Of a stretch of 64,000 nucleotides of DNA, positions 30,786 to 39,305 are shown in pieces. Source of the DNA: Hamadaea sp. (GTDB taxonomy: Bacteria > Actinomycetota > Actinomycetes > Mycobacteriales > Micromonosporaceae); contig NZ_JABFVK010000023.1 of NCBI RefSeq assembly GCF_013362815.1, forward strand, positions 1 through 64,000, given 5' to 3'. The notes beneath the pieces were generated by a model, which was not told the DNA's origin, made no database searches, and worked only from the letters and a program-made list of their open reading frames with translations. The position numbers and the translations under genes were made by a program. Numbering within the stretch: the first letter of the stretch is position 1; every line of letters begins with the position of its first letter.

Positions 30786-31162
30786 CGTCGATTGTTTATG
30801 ACACTGGCGCCTTGTTGGCGGCGGAACGTCGCGACTTCCGCTTCGTCCGGATGCACCGGAACCGAACGACGTCGCAGGTCCCGCTATTCGTACCAGTCGT
30901 CGTCCTCGCCCAGGCTTGGCGGGACGGCAAGCAGCATGGCCTGATCGAGGTTCTCAAGGACTGCGAAATCACCCCTGACACTGAACGCATCGGCAGGGCG
31001 GCCGGGGAGGCCTGCGCAAGGTCCGGCACGAGTGACGTGGTGGACGCGATCGTGGTCGTCACCGCGCTCGCTCACGGATCGGCAGTGGTCTCCAGCGATC
31101 CCAGTGACCTCCGGAAGATCGCCGCCGCCCTGGGGAAGAAGCTGGACATCCTTGTGGTCTAG
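30782..31162 (+). CDS. PIN-domain toxin, VapC-type ribonuclease
   Basis: This 126-residue protein is a PIN-domain nuclease: first acidic block IVYDTGALLAAE, a middle block VVVLAQAWRDG, then RAAGEACARSGTSDVVDAIVV and the last block SAVVSSDPSDLRKIA. The position in the second block that is often Glu reads Gln, while the other acidic residues are kept. It should cut a specific RNA when freed from the antitoxin. The two genes sit between the lipase terminator and the amidohydrolase and look like a small insertion. Confidence 0.8.
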   Translation: MTSIVYDTGALLAAERRDFRFVRMHRNRTTSQVPLFVPVVVLAQAWRDGKQHGLIEVLKDCEITPDTERIGRAAGEACARSGTSDVVDAIVVVTALAHGSAVVSSDPSDLRKIAAALGKKLDILVV

Positions 31163-31170
31163 TGGAGCGC

Positions 31171-32250
31171 ATGGCGTTGCACGTACGCGGAGTGCTCCTT
31201 CCCGACGATGAGACCGGCGATCTGTGGCTCGACGGCGACCGGGTGTCGCGTACACCGATACCTGGCGCCACCACGGTCAACGACGGCGGGTTCATCCTTC
31301 CGGGGCTGGTCGACGCCCACTGCCACATCGGGATCGCCCCAGGCGGCCGTCCAATCGAGAGCCTCGACCAGGCCCGGGAGCTCGCCCTGATCGACCGGGC
31401 CGCCGGAGTTCTCGCGATCCGCGACGCCGGTTCGCCGTATGCGTACCCGGAGCTGGACGACGAACCGGAGTTGCCCCGGCTGGCCCGAGCCGGGCGGCAT
31501 GTCGCACCACCACGCCGGTATCTGCCCGAGATCGGCGTCGAGGTCCCCGCCGAACTCGTGGCGGAAGAAGTCACCCGGCAAGCGGCGGCCGGCACGGGCT
31601 GGGTGAAGCTGGTCGGCGACTGGATCGATCGAGACCGGGGCGATCTCGCTCCCGCTTGGGACGATGCGACCTTGGCGGCTGCGGTCGAGGCAGCGCACGC
31701 CGCCGGCGCGCGGATCACCGCACACTGCTTCGAGGAGCAGAGCGTCGCGACGCTGGTCCAGGCCGGGATCGATTGCGTCGAGCACGGCACCGGATTGTCC
31801 CCGGAGATCATCGCTGAGATGGGGCGCCGCGGGACGGCGCTCGTTCCGACGATGATCAACATCGCTACGTTCGGATCGATCGCGCAGCGGGCCGAAGCCA
31901 AGTTCCCGGGGTACGCCAAGCACATGCTCGCGCTGCGAGACGGCTTCCCGGCGGTGGTCGCGGCGGCCCATGAGGCGGGGGTGCCGATCTACGTCGGGTC
32001 CGACGCCGGTGGCGGCATCGCCCACGGGCTGGCCGCCGAGGAGATGCTGCTCCTGCACTCGGCCGGGTTGTCGGCCGACGAAGTGCTGGCCGCCGGTTCG
32101 TGGCGCGCGCGGGAATGGCTGGGCTTCCCCGGACTCGCCGAAGGCGGGTGGGCCGACCTCGTCGTCTATCCACGAGATCCGCGTCAGGACCTCACGGTCT
32201 TGCGTGAACCGAGCCTGATCATCCTGCGTGGCCGAATCGTCTCCGCCTGA
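31171..32250 (+). CDS. amidohydrolase family metal-dependent hydrolase
   Basis: This 359-residue protein has the amidohydrolase TIM barrel: metal-binding HxH in LPGLVDAHCHIGIAPGG, His in ARITAHCFEE and in DCVEHGTGLSPE, and the catalytic Asp in VGSDAGGGIAHG. It should cleave an amide or lactam bond such as in imidazolonepropionase- or prolidase-like members; the substrate is unknown. The ATG at 31171 is 9 bp after the toxin stop; a GTG at 31162 overlapping that stop is an alternative. It is transcribed with, or read through from, the toxin-antitoxin pair. Confidence 0.85.
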   Translation: MALHVRGVLLPDDETGDLWLDGDRVSRTPIPGATTVNDGGFILPGLVDAHCHIGIAPGGRPIESLDQARELALIDRAAGVLAIRDAGSPYAYPELDDEPELPRLARAGRHVAPPRRYLPEIGVEVPAELVAEEVTRQAAAGTGWVKLVGDWIDRDRGDLAPAWDDATLAAAVEAAHAAGARITAHCFEEQSVATLVQAGIDCVEHGTGLSPEIIAEMGRRGTALVPTMINIATFGSIAQRAEAKFPGYAKHMLALRDGFPAVVAAAHEAGVPIYVGSDAGGGIAHGLAAEEMLLLHSAGLSADEVLAAGSWRAREWLGFPGLAEGGWADLVVYPRDPRQDLTVLREPSLIILRGRIVSA

Positions 32251-32267
32251 CCTCGGCGGTAGGCAAG

Positions 32268-32324
32268 CAGATCACGGATACGCATGCTTCCCGTGCCCAA
32301 GATCGCATGCAGATCCGTGATCTG
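32268..32324. repeat. inverted repeat, family C copy 2
   Basis: CAGATCACGGAT (32268-32279) pairs with ATCCGTGATCTG (32313-32324), with GCATGC on both sides of the centre. The arm resembles that of 20138-20157 (GCAGATCACGG(T/A)TACGCA). Confidence 0.9.
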
Positions 32325-32385
32325 GTGCTCACGGTGTCGGCGTGGGGCGGGCGGTGGCCAGCGAAGGCGAGCCGAAGGCGGCCAG

Positions 32386-32391
32386 TAGGAT
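32386..32391 (+). promoter_or_regulatory. -10 box of leaderless proS
   Basis: TAGGAT ends 8 nt before the ATG at 32400 and fixes that codon as the start. Confidence 0.55.
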
Positions 32392-32399
32392 GAGTGCCC

Positions 32400-33809
32400 A
32401 TGGCGCGTGTGCTGACTCCCCGGGCGGAAGACTTCCCCCGCTGGTACCAAGACGTGATCGCGAAGGCCGAGCTGGCTGACAACGGCCCGGTCCGGGGCAC
32501 GATGGTGATCCGGCCGACGGCGTACGCGATCTGGGAGCGCATGCAGGCCGACATGGACGGCCGGATCAAATCGACCGGGGCGGAGAACGCGTACTTCCCG
32601 CTGTTCATCCCCGAGAGCTACCTGCACCGGGAGGCGCAGCACGTCGAGGGGTTCTCCCCGGAGCTGGCCGTCGTCACCCACGGCGGTGGTAAGCAGCTCG
32701 CCGAGCCGGTCGTGGTCCGGCCTACGAGTGAGACTGTCATCGGCGAGTTCATGGCGAAGTGGGTCGACTCCTACCGGGATCTGCCGCTGCTGCTCAACCA
32801 GTGGGCGAATGTCGTCCGGTGGGAGATGCGCCCGCGGATCTTCCTGCGTACCAGTGAATTCCTGTGGCAGGAGGGGCACACCGCGCACGCGACCGAGCAG
32901 GACGCCAAGGATTACACCCTGCGCATCCACCACGAGGTCTACGAGAAGCACATGCGTGAGCTCCTCGCCATCCCTGTCGTGCCCGGCCGGAAGACCGACC
33001 GCGAGCGGTTCGCCGGCGCCACGAGCACCTACACGCTCGAAGGCATGATGGGCGACGGCAAGGCGCTGCAGATGGGCACCTCCCACGAGCTCGGCCAGAA
33101 CTTCGCCCGCGCCTTCGACATCCAGTACTCGAGCGCCTCCGGCTCCCGTGAGTACGCCTGGACGACCTCGTGGGGCTCGTCGACCCGGATGCTGGGCGGC
33201 CTGATCATGTGTCACGGTGACGACAACGGTCTGCGCCTGCCGCCGCTGCTGGCCCCGACGCAGGCGCTGGTCATGGTGGTGAAGGAGAGCGACGGTTCGG
33301 TGACGGCCGCTGCCGAGGGCCTCGTCGGCGAGCTCGCCGCTGCGGGCGTACGCGTGAAGCTTGATGATCGGGTGGACACGCCGTTCGGCCGCCGCGCCGT
33401 GGACGCGGAGCTGAAGGGCGTGCCGCTGCGGATCGAGGTCGGCCCGCGCGACCTGGCCGCCGGCAACGTGACGTTGGCCCGCCGGATCGACGGCTCGAAG
33501 ACCCCGTTGCCGCTGGGCGGAGTGGTCGCCGAGGTGACCGCGGCGCTGGTCGCCGACCAGAAGGCTCTCTACGAGGAGGCTCTGGCCCGGCGCGAGGCGA
33601 ACACGGTCGAGGTCAAGACGCTGGACGAGGCGATCGAGGCCTCGCAGACCGGCTGGGCCCGGGTGCCGTGGTCGGCGGTCGGCGTCGACGGCGAGGCGAA
33701 GGCGAACGAAAGCGCGATCACCGTGCGCTGCCTGTTCCGCGAGGACGGCTCGGCTCCGGCCGCGCAGGACGAGCCGAACCTGACCGCGATCCTCGGCCGT
33801 TCCTACTGA
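32400..33809 (+). CDS. proS: prolyl-tRNA synthetase, archaeal/eukaryotic type
   Basis: ProRS charges tRNA-Pro. The 469-residue protein has class II motifs: motif 1 around VRGTMVIRPTAYAIWE, RPTSETVIGEFMAKWV, motif 2 WEMRPRIFLRTSEFLWQEGH, TLEGMMGDGKALQMGTSHELGQ, motif 3 around GGLIMCHGDDNGLRLPP, and an anticodon-binding domain. It lacks the 180-residue editing insertion of the common bacterial ProRS and has the short archaeal/eukaryotic form, which some actinobacteria use. It is followed 14 bp later by the DUF402 pair. Confidence 0.95.
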   Translation: MARVLTPRAEDFPRWYQDVIAKAELADNGPVRGTMVIRPTAYAIWERMQADMDGRIKSTGAENAYFPLFIPESYLHREAQHVEGFSPELAVVTHGGGKQLAEPVVVRPTSETVIGEFMAKWVDSYRDLPLLLNQWANVVRWEMRPRIFLRTSEFLWQEGHTAHATEQDAKDYTLRIHHEVYEKHMRELLAIPVVPGRKTDRERFAGATSTYTLEGMMGDGKALQMGTSHELGQNFARAFDIQYSSASGSREYAWTTSWGSSTRMLGGLIMCHGDDNGLRLPPLLAPTQALVMVVKESDGSVTAAAEGLVGELAAAGVRVKLDDRVDTPFGRRAVDAELKGVPLRIEVGPRDLAAGNVTLARRIDGSKTPLPLGGVVAEVTAALVADQKALYEEALARREANTVEVKTLDEAIEASQTGWARVPWSAVGVDGEAKANESAITVRCLFREDGSAPAAQDEPNLTAILGRSY

Positions 33810-33822
33810 GCGCCAACGCGAG

Positions 33823-34470
33823 ATGCGGTTCGAACCCGGCCGGGTGGTCCTGCACCGCCATTTCCAGGGTCCCCGGCTGGGTCTGCTGAAGACCGCGGTC
33901 GTGCTCGCCGACGACGATCGCGGCCTGCTGCTCTGGGTGCCCCGGGGTGCGCCGATGCTCGACCGGAAGGCGGTCGACGGCCGGGGTCTGCGGGCGATGC
34001 CGTTCGCGGAGTGGCTCGTCACCGAGACCAAGCTCTGGGAGATGACCTGGCGCGGTCCGGCCATCCTCAAGGTGCTGCCGCCCGGTGAGGACTACTCCGT
34101 GTGGCTCTTTCGCACCGAAGACGGCGCGTTCAGGGGCTGGTACGTCAACCTGGAAGAGCACGGCGTCCGGTGGGACGACGGCTCGGTGGCCGGAGTCGAC
34201 ATCGTCGACCAGGACCTCGACATCTGGGTCGAACCGGATCGCTCCTGGTCGTGGAAGGACGAGGAGGAGTTCGCCGAGCGGCTGGCGTACTCCTCCGATT
34301 ACTGGGTGGCCGACGGCGACGCCGTACGCCAAGTGGGCGAGCGCGTGATCAAGCGCATCGAAGCCGCCGAGTTCCCGTTCGACGGCTCTCTGCGTACCCT
34401 CACGGGCGAAGCGGAATGGACCGGATCGCAGCACGTGCCCGCAGGCTGGGACCGACCACGAGCCCGGTGA
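33823..34470 (+). CDS. DUF402 domain protein, copy 1
   Basis: This 215-residue protein belongs to the DUF402 family: FEPGRVVLHRHF at the N-terminus, then EDYSVWLFRTEDGAFRGWYV and the acidic metal-site-like DIVDQDLDIWVEPDRSW followed by WKDEEEFAERL. Characterised relatives are nucleoside-diphosphate phosphatases or RNA-associated proteins; the role here is unknown. It follows proS by 14 bp and precedes a paralogue with the same layout. Confidence 0.8.
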   Translation: MRFEPGRVVLHRHFQGPRLGLLKTAVVLADDDRGLLLWVPRGAPMLDRKAVDGRGLRAMPFAEWLVTETKLWEMTWRGPAILKVLPPGEDYSVWLFRTEDGAFRGWYVNLEEHGVRWDDGSVAGVDIVDQDLDIWVEPDRSWSWKDEEEFAERLAYSSDYWVADGDAVRQVGERVIKRIEAAEFPFDGSLRTLTGEAEWTGSQHVPAGWDRPRAR

Positions 34471-34497
34471 GGGGCCGCGCGCCGGAAGCGACTCGAT

Positions 34498-34503
34498 TAC
34501 CTT
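34498..34503 (+). promoter_or_regulatory. -10 box of leaderless second DUF402 gene
   Basis: TACCTT ends 7 nt before the ATG at 34511. Confidence 0.4.
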
Positions 34504-34510
34504 GGGGCCC

Positions 34511-35161
34511 ATGGTCTTCGAGCGGGGCGAGATCGTCTACTTGCGACACTTCCAGCGCGACACGATCGCGGGCCTGTACCCGCTTCGGGCCGTACGCCAC
34601 GACGACCGTGGCGCGTTGCTGTGGGGCCATACGGGAAATCGGCATTTCGTCACCTCCCTGACTGACGGCCGTATGCTCCGGGAGGTCCCGCTGCCGGAGT
34701 GGGTACGCAGTCCGAAGCGGCTGATCGACTTCGAAGCGGTGCACTCCGTGCTGTGCTGGCATCCGGCCGGTGCCGACTACTCCATCCGATTCTTCTTCCG
34801 CCCCGGCGGCGAGTTCTACGCCTGGTACGCCAACCTTGAGCTGCCCGCGGTCGCCTGGCGGTCGGCCGACCTCGCCGGGCTGGACACCGTCGACTGGGAC
34901 CTGGACGTGTGGATCGAACCGGGTCGGACTTGGCGCTGGAAGGACGAGGAGGAGTTCGTCGAGCGGCTGAGCCAGCCCGACTATTACTGGGTCGACGACG
35001 AGCAGCGCGTACGCGAAGCCGGCCGGGCAGTGATCGAACTCGTGGAGGCGGGGAAGTTTCCCTTCGACGGGACCTGGACCGATTTCCGGCCAGATCCGGA
35101 CTGGAGTCCGATCGCGTCGACCGAGCCGCCGCCCGGCTGGGACGCCCCCCGCCGCTGCTGA
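34511..35161 (+). CDS. DUF402 domain protein, copy 2
   Basis: This 216-residue paralogue shares the family layout (FERGEIVYLRHFQ; GEFYAWYANLEL; DTVDWDLDVWIEPGRTW; WKDEEEFVERLSQPDYYW) with the gene upstream but has diverged in the middle. The aligned Asp/Glu cluster is kept in both, so both may be active. A separate -10 box suggests that it can be expressed apart from the proS operon. Confidence 0.8.
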   Translation: MVFERGEIVYLRHFQRDTIAGLYPLRAVRHDDRGALLWGHTGNRHFVTSLTDGRMLREVPLPEWVRSPKRLIDFEAVHSVLCWHPAGADYSIRFFFRPGGEFYAWYANLELPAVAWRSADLAGLDTVDWDLDVWIEPGRTWRWKDEEEFVERLSQPDYYWVDDEQRVREAGRAVIELVEAGKFPFDGTWTDFRPDPDWSPIASTEPPPGWDAPRRC

Positions 35162-35230
35162 TAGGCGAGTGGATGTGATCTGCGTCCCGTACGCCCGGCG
35201 GGGTGGGTCCGCGGGTTCCCGGACGTCTGG

Positions 35231-35340
35231 CACAATTGACGATTGGTATTCGATGCGCGCACGGCAGCCCTCTAACTTCCGACGCCCGTCGTGTCCATGA
35301 ACGCTCGCACCGCTCACAACCCCACGTGGGATGGCGAGCG
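35231..35340 (+). promoter_or_regulatory. rpsP promoter region and structured leader
   Basis: A -10-like CACAAT is at 35231-35236. Downstream, CGCTCGC (35302-35308) pairs with GCGAGCG (35334-35340) and encloses the palindrome CCCACGTGGG (35321-35330). The leader is about 130 nt and may regulate rpsP. The gap 35162-35372 holds no gene. Confidence 0.4.
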
Positions 35341-35372
35341 CTCGAAACCTATCGCAACAGGAGCGAACAAAC

Positions 35373-35822
35373 GTGGCCGTCAAGATCCGGCTTCTGCGGA
35401 TGGGCAAGATCCGCAACCCGCAGTACCGCATCGTCGTCGCCGACTCGCGTACCAAGCGCGACGGCAAGGCGATCGAGTTCATCGGCGTGTACCACCCCAA
35501 GGAGGAGCCCTCGCTGATCGAGGTCAAGTCCGACCGGGTGCAGTACTGGCTGTCGGTCGGCGCGCAGCCGAGCGAGCCGGTCATCGCCATCCTCAGCAAG
35601 ACCGGTGACTGGCAGAAGTTCAAGGGTCTGCCCGCTCCGGCCGAGCCGCTGAAGGTCGCTGCCGCCAAGGCCGACCGCAAGGCGATCTACGAGGCCGAGG
35701 CGCAGGCCGCCGTCGGCGTCACGGAGACCAAGAAGGCGGAGCCGAAGAAGGCCGAGAAGAAGGCCGAAGCCAAGGCTGAGACGCCCGCCGAGCCGGCTGA
35801 GGCTCCGGCCGAGGGGGCCTGA
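35373..35822 (+). CDS. rpsP: 30S ribosomal protein S16
   Basis: The 149-residue protein starts [20 protein letters not shown] and has the S16 core ([29 protein letters not shown]...[14 protein letters not shown]) followed by an Ala/Lys/Glu-rich tail (~residues 85-149), as in other actinobacteria. The GTG at 35373 is preceded by AACAGGAG. It heads rpsP-khpA-rimM-trmD. Confidence 0.97.
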   Translation: MAVKIRLLRMGKIRNPQYRIVVADSRTKRDGKAIEFIGVYHPKEEPSLIEVKSDRVQYWLSVGAQPSEPVIAILSKTGDWQKFKGLPAPAEPLKVAAAKADRKAIYEAEAQAAVGVTETKKAEPKKAEKKAEAKAETPAEPAEAPAEGA

Positions 35823-35824
35823 CC

Positions 35825-36088
35825 TTGCGCGGCGGCTCGTCGGGCCGGACCGACAGCACCCTGCGTCCGGCGCTCGAACACCTGGTCAAGGGCATCGTGG
35901 AACACCCGGATGAGGTCCGGGTGCGGTTCGTCGACGCGCGCCGCGGCGCGCGGCTCGAGGTGCGGGTGCACCCCGACGATCTGGGCACGGTGATCGGCCG
36001 CGGCGGGCGTACCGCCCGGGCGCTGCGCCAGGTGATCGGGTCGGTGGGCGGCAAGGGGATGCGCGTCGACATCGTCGACGCGTACTGA
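35825..36088 (+). CDS. khpA: KH-domain RNA-binding protein KhpA
   Basis: The 87-residue protein is a single KH domain (LEHLVKGIVEHPDEVRV...GTVIGRGGRTARALRQVIGS with the GxxG loop). KhpA binds RNA, often with KhpB, and affects cell size and RNA stability in other bacteria. The TTG at 35825 lies 2 bp after rpsP. The position between rpsP and rimM is conserved in Gram-positive bacteria. Confidence 0.9.
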   Translation: MRGGSSGRTDSTLRPALEHLVKGIVEHPDEVRVRFVDARRGARLEVRVHPDDLGTVIGRGGRTARALRQVIGSVGGKGMRVDIVDAY

Positions 36089-36096
36089 CCGTCGTC

Positions 36097-36615
36097 ATGC
36101 TGCTGGTCGTAGGCAAGATCCTCCGTCCGCACGGTATCCGCGGCGAACTCGTCGTGGAGGTCCGCACGGACGAGCCTGAAGACCGCTTCGCGGTGGGGTC
36201 GGCGTTCGACGCCGGCCCCACCGAGCAGAAGCGGGACACCAGGCTCACCATCGAATCGATCCGTTGGCACCAGGGCCGTCCGCTGATCTTCTTCGCGGAG
36301 GTTCCGGACCGCCACGTGGCCGAAGAGCTGCGCGGCCTCTACCTGTGGGTCGATTCCGCCGGCATAGCCGCTCCGGCGGACCCGGACGAGTTCCACGACC
36401 ACCAGCTGGTCGGGCTCGACGTGGTCACGGTCGCGGGGGACAAGGTCGGGGTGGTCGATCGCATCGATCACGCGCCGGCTTCGGACATGCTGGTCGTACG
36501 CAAAGAGGACCGGACGACCGCGTTGGTCCCGTTCGTGCGGGCCATCGTCCCGACGGTCGACGTCGCGGGGGGCCGAGTCGTGATCGACCCGCCCGGCGGA
36601 CTGCTGGATCTCTAG
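36097..36615 (+). CDS. rimM: ribosome maturation factor RimM
   Basis: RimM binds S19 and helps assemble the 30S head. The 172-residue protein has the N-terminal barrel ([20 protein letters not shown]) and the C-terminal PRC-barrel ([11 protein letters not shown]...[19 protein letters not shown]). The ATG at 36097 is 8 bp after khpA. Confidence 0.95.
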   Translation: MLLVVGKILRPHGIRGELVVEVRTDEPEDRFAVGSAFDAGPTEQKRDTRLTIESIRWHQGRPLIFFAEVPDRHVAEELRGLYLWVDSAGIAAPADPDEFHDHQLVGLDVVTVAGDKVGVVDRIDHAPASDMLVVRKEDRTTALVPFVRAIVPTVDVAGGRVVIDPPGGLLDL

Positions 36616-36623
36616 GCGGCGTG

Positions 36624-37379
36624 ATGCGCGTCGACGTCGTCTCCATCTTCCCCGAGTACTTCGCCCCGCTCGACCTCTCCCTGCTCGGCAAGGCCCGCAC
36701 GGAGGGGCGGCTGGAGCTGGCGGTACATGATCTGCGTACGTGGACGCACGATGTGCACCGGACGGTCGACGACTCTCCGTACGGCGGCGGCGCCGGCATG
36801 GTCATGCGTCCCGAACCGTGGGGCGAGGCGCTGGACGCCCTGGCCGACGGGCGTACGCGATTGGTCGTCCCCGCGCCGACCGGACGGCTGTTCACCCAGG
36901 AACTGGCGCACGAACTGGCCGCCGAGGAGCACCTGCTCTTCGCGTGCGGGCGGTACGAGGGCATCGATCAACGCGTACTCGATCACGCGGCCGGTCGGAT
37001 GCCGGTGACCGAGGTTTCGCTCGGCGACTACGTGCTCTTCGGCGGTGAGGTCGCCGTGCTGGTGATGCTGGAGGCGATCACCCGGCTGCTGCCCGGCGTA
37101 CTCGGCAATGCCGCCTCGCTCGACGAGGAGTCGCACGCGAACGGGCTGCTCGAAGCGCCGATGTACACCAAGCCGGCCGTCTGGCGGGGGCTGGAGGTGC
37201 CCGAGATCCTGCGCTCGGGTGACCACGGCAAGATCGCCCGTTGGCGGCGTGACCAGGCCCTTCTGCGTACGGCCGACCGCCGCCCCGACTTGATCGAGGC
37301 GCTCGATCCCGAATCGCTCGACAAGAAGGACCGGGCGGCGCTCGCCTCTCGAGAGCCGGGACCAGCCTCGGCGGTGTGA
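36624..37379 (+). CDS. trmD: tRNA (guanine-37-N1)-methyltransferase
   Basis: TrmD methylates G37 of tRNAs that read CNN codons and prevents frameshifts. The 251-residue SPOUT protein starts [20 protein letters not shown], with [28 protein letters not shown] and the knot [20 protein letters not shown]. The ATG at 36624 is preferred to the GTG three bases earlier; both are 5-8 bp after rimM. Confidence 0.96.
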   Translation: MRVDVVSIFPEYFAPLDLSLLGKARTEGRLELAVHDLRTWTHDVHRTVDDSPYGGGAGMVMRPEPWGEALDALADGRTRLVVPAPTGRLFTQELAHELAAEEHLLFACGRYEGIDQRVLDHAAGRMPVTEVSLGDYVLFGGEVAVLVMLEAITRLLPGVLGNAASLDEESHANGLLEAPMYTKPAVWRGLEVPEILRSGDHGKIARWRRDQALLRTADRRPDLIEALDPESLDKKDRAALASREPGPASAV

Positions 37380-37436
37380 TCTGACCGGGCCGGTTTCCGC
37401 CCCGCGTACCAGATGTGGCAAAGTAGAGAGGTTGCC

Positions 37437-37562
37437 GTTCTCGCGGGGCTCTCGCACGCCCGCAGAACGAGGACCACGCACCCGCACTCGCGGGTCGGAG
37501 CAGCCGGTGACGGCGGCGAGCGAGGTCAGAAATGTCCGCACGCGCGCCGGGAGCGGCGCGCG
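37437..37562 (+). promoter_or_regulatory. structured leader of rplS with three hairpins
   Basis: The 201-bp gap before rplS folds into GTTCT-c-GCGGG/CCCGCAGAAC (37437-37468), CCCGC-ACTC-GCGGG (37481-37494) and CGCGCGCC/GGCGCGCG (37541-37562), the last just before the ribosome-binding site GAGGAA. It is a candidate autoregulatory leader; no matching known leader family is recognised. Confidence 0.4.
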
Positions 37563-37580
37563 CGACACTGAGGAACAGCG

Positions 37581-37937
37581 ATGAACACGCTGGACAAGCT
37601 GGACGAAGCGTCCATCCGTACTGACACGCCGCCCTTCCGCGCCGGTGACACCGTCAAGGTCTATGCCCGAGTCGTCGAGGGCAACCGGTCCCGGGTGCAG
37701 ATCTTCCAGGGCGTCGTGATCCGCCGCCAGGGTTCGGGCCTGCGCGAGACCTTCACGGTCCGCAAGGAGAGCTACGGCGTCGGCGTCGAGCGCACCTACC
37801 CGATTCACAGCCCGGCCGTCGACCGGCTCGAGGTTGTGACCCGTGGTGACGTCCGCCGGGCCAAGCTGTACTACCTCCGCGATCTGCGGGGCAAGAAGGC
37901 CAAGATCAAGGAGCTGCGCGAGGCCAAGGCGGCCTGA
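37581..37937 (+). CDS. rplS: 50S ribosomal protein L19
   Basis: The 118-residue protein has the L19 core: [42 protein letters not shown] and [23 protein letters not shown] lies 7 nt before the ATG. L19 bridges the subunits. It is separated from trmD by a structured leader and followed by a strong terminator. Confidence 0.98.
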   Translation: MNTLDKLDEASIRTDTPPFRAGDTVKVYARVVEGNRSRVQIFQGVVIRRQGSGLRETFTVRKESYGVGVERTYPIHSPAVDRLEVVTRGDVRRAKLYYLRDLRGKKAKIKELREAKAA

Positions 37938-37962
37938 CGCGGTTTCTTATCGGTCGAACGTA

Positions 37963-37998
37963 CGACAAGACCTCGTCCAGATGGACGGGGTCTTGTCG
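37963..37998 (+). terminator. rplS terminator
   Basis: A 17-bp stem with one G-U pair (arms 37963-37979 and 37982-37998, CGACAAGACC on the left) follows rplS. Confidence 0.88.
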
Positions 37999-38092
37999 CG
38001 TTATCGGGCCGTCAAGGCTCCGGACAGCACCGATGTCCCGGAACTTAACCGTTCGGACATAATCGGCCCTCCCCAAACAGTCCGGCACCCTC

Positions 38093-38098
38093 TAGAGT
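38093..38098 (+). promoter_or_regulatory. -10 box of leaderless lepB
   Basis: TAGAGT ends 7 nt before the GTG at 38106. Confidence 0.5.
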
Positions 38099-38105
38099 GC
38101 CTCCG

Positions 38106-39305
38106 GTGACCGACCGCACATACGACCGATGGCCGGAGCAGCCTCGGTGGGAGGATTCGCGCGAACCCGACGGGGACGCCTCGCGGGATCGCCGATCGAC
38201 GGGTGAGCCCGCCGAGCCGTATCCTCCGCAGCGGTCGTGGGCGGACCAGAGCGATGCCCAGCGGTCATGGGCGGACCAGGACGAACCCCGGCGGTCGTGG
38301 GTGGACCCGCATGATCCCCGCTGGGAGAGCGAGCCCCGCTACGCGGAACCTCGCTATCAGGAGCCGCAGTATCAGGAGCCGCGGTATCAGGAGCCGCCGG
38401 ATCGGTCCGGCTACGAGGAGCGCTGGGGCACCGGCGTACCCGCCGTGCCGGCGTCGCGATCGCTGGAGCCGGTCAACCGCCCCGCTCCGGCCGGCCCGCA
38501 GCGCCGTCAGCGGCGGCGGCTCAAGCTGTGGCAGGAGATCCCGCTGCTCCTCGTGATCGCCCTCGGCGTCGCCTTCCTGGTGCAGACCTTCCTGTTCCGG
38601 GCGTACTACATCCCCTCCAGTTCGATGGAGGACACCCTGGTGCGCGGGGACCGCGTACTGGTGAACAAGGTCGTCTACCACTTCGGCGACCCGGAACGCG
38701 GCGACGTCGTCGTCTTCAAGGGCCCGCCGAACTGGGCTCCCGAGTTCTCCGAGGACCCCAACGCCAGCTTCTTCTCCAAGGTCGGCAGCGGGCTCAGCGA
38801 CCTCGTCGGCCTGGGCAAGCCGGGGGAGAAGGACTTCATCAAGCGGGTGATCGGCGTACCGGGGGACCGGGTCTCCTGTTGCGACGTCAAGGGCCGGATC
38901 TTCGTCAACGGTACGCCGATCGACGAGCCCTACGTCACCAAGAACGCCAACAAGGACAGCCCCAAGACGCCGGGGCAGTGCGGGCCACGACAGTTCGACG
39001 AGGTCGTGGTCGAGCCCGGCATGCTCTTCGTCATGGGGGACAACCGTTTCGTGTCCCAGGACTCGCGCTGCCGGGGCCTCGTCCCGATCGAGAACGTGAT
39101 CGGGCGCGCAGGCAGTGTCGTGTGGCCGATCAGTCGCTGGGATTCGATCTCCTCCCCGGACTCGTTCAAGGATGTTCCCGCTGGTCAGACCCAGGCACTC
39201 GGCGGGATGCCGGTGCTGCCGGTCGATCCCGCCGCAGTCTGGACCGTAGTGCCGGTGTGGCTCACCCGCAGGAACACAGCGCGGTCGCGTAGGCTCCCTG
39301 CGTGA
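38106..39305 (+). CDS. lepB: type I signal peptidase with long cytoplasmic N-terminus
   Basis: Signal peptidase I removes Sec and Tat signal peptides. The 399-residue protein has an N-terminal Pro/Arg/Tyr-rich cytoplasmic region of about 140 residues with short repeats (QRSWADQ; YQEPRYQEP-like), one membrane segment (LLLVIALGVAFLVQTFLF), the catalytic Ser in IPSSSMEDTL (~173) and Lys in DFIKRVIGVPGD (~245), and MGDNR. The start GTG 38106 fits a leaderless promoter; GTG 38097 is an alternative. The C-terminal 25 residues beyond the usual end overlap the next gene region. Confidence 0.93.
   Translation: MTDRTYDRWPEQPRWEDSREPDGDASRDRRSTGEPAEPYPPQRSWADQSDAQRSWADQDEPRRSWVDPHDPRWESEPRYAEPRYQEPQYQEPRYQEPPDRSGYEERWGTGVPAVPASRSLEPVNRPAPAGPQRRQRRRLKLWQEIPLLLVIALGVAFLVQTFLFRAYYIPSSSMEDTLVRGDRVLVNKVVYHFGDPERGDVVVFKGPPNWAPEFSEDPNASFFSKVGSGLSDLVGLGKPGEKDFIKRVIGVPGDRVSCCDVKGRIFVNGTPIDEPYVTKNANKDSPKTPGQCGPRQFDEVVVEPGMLFVMGDNRFVSQDSRCRGLVPIENVIGRAGSVVWPISRWDSISSPDSFKDVPAGQTQALGGMPVLPVDPAAVWTVVPVWLTRRNTARSRRLPA

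Noticed and set aside
34498-35161. Possible pseudogene status of the second DUF402 copy.
   Set aside because: The frame is intact, keeps the acidic core and has a likely promoter.
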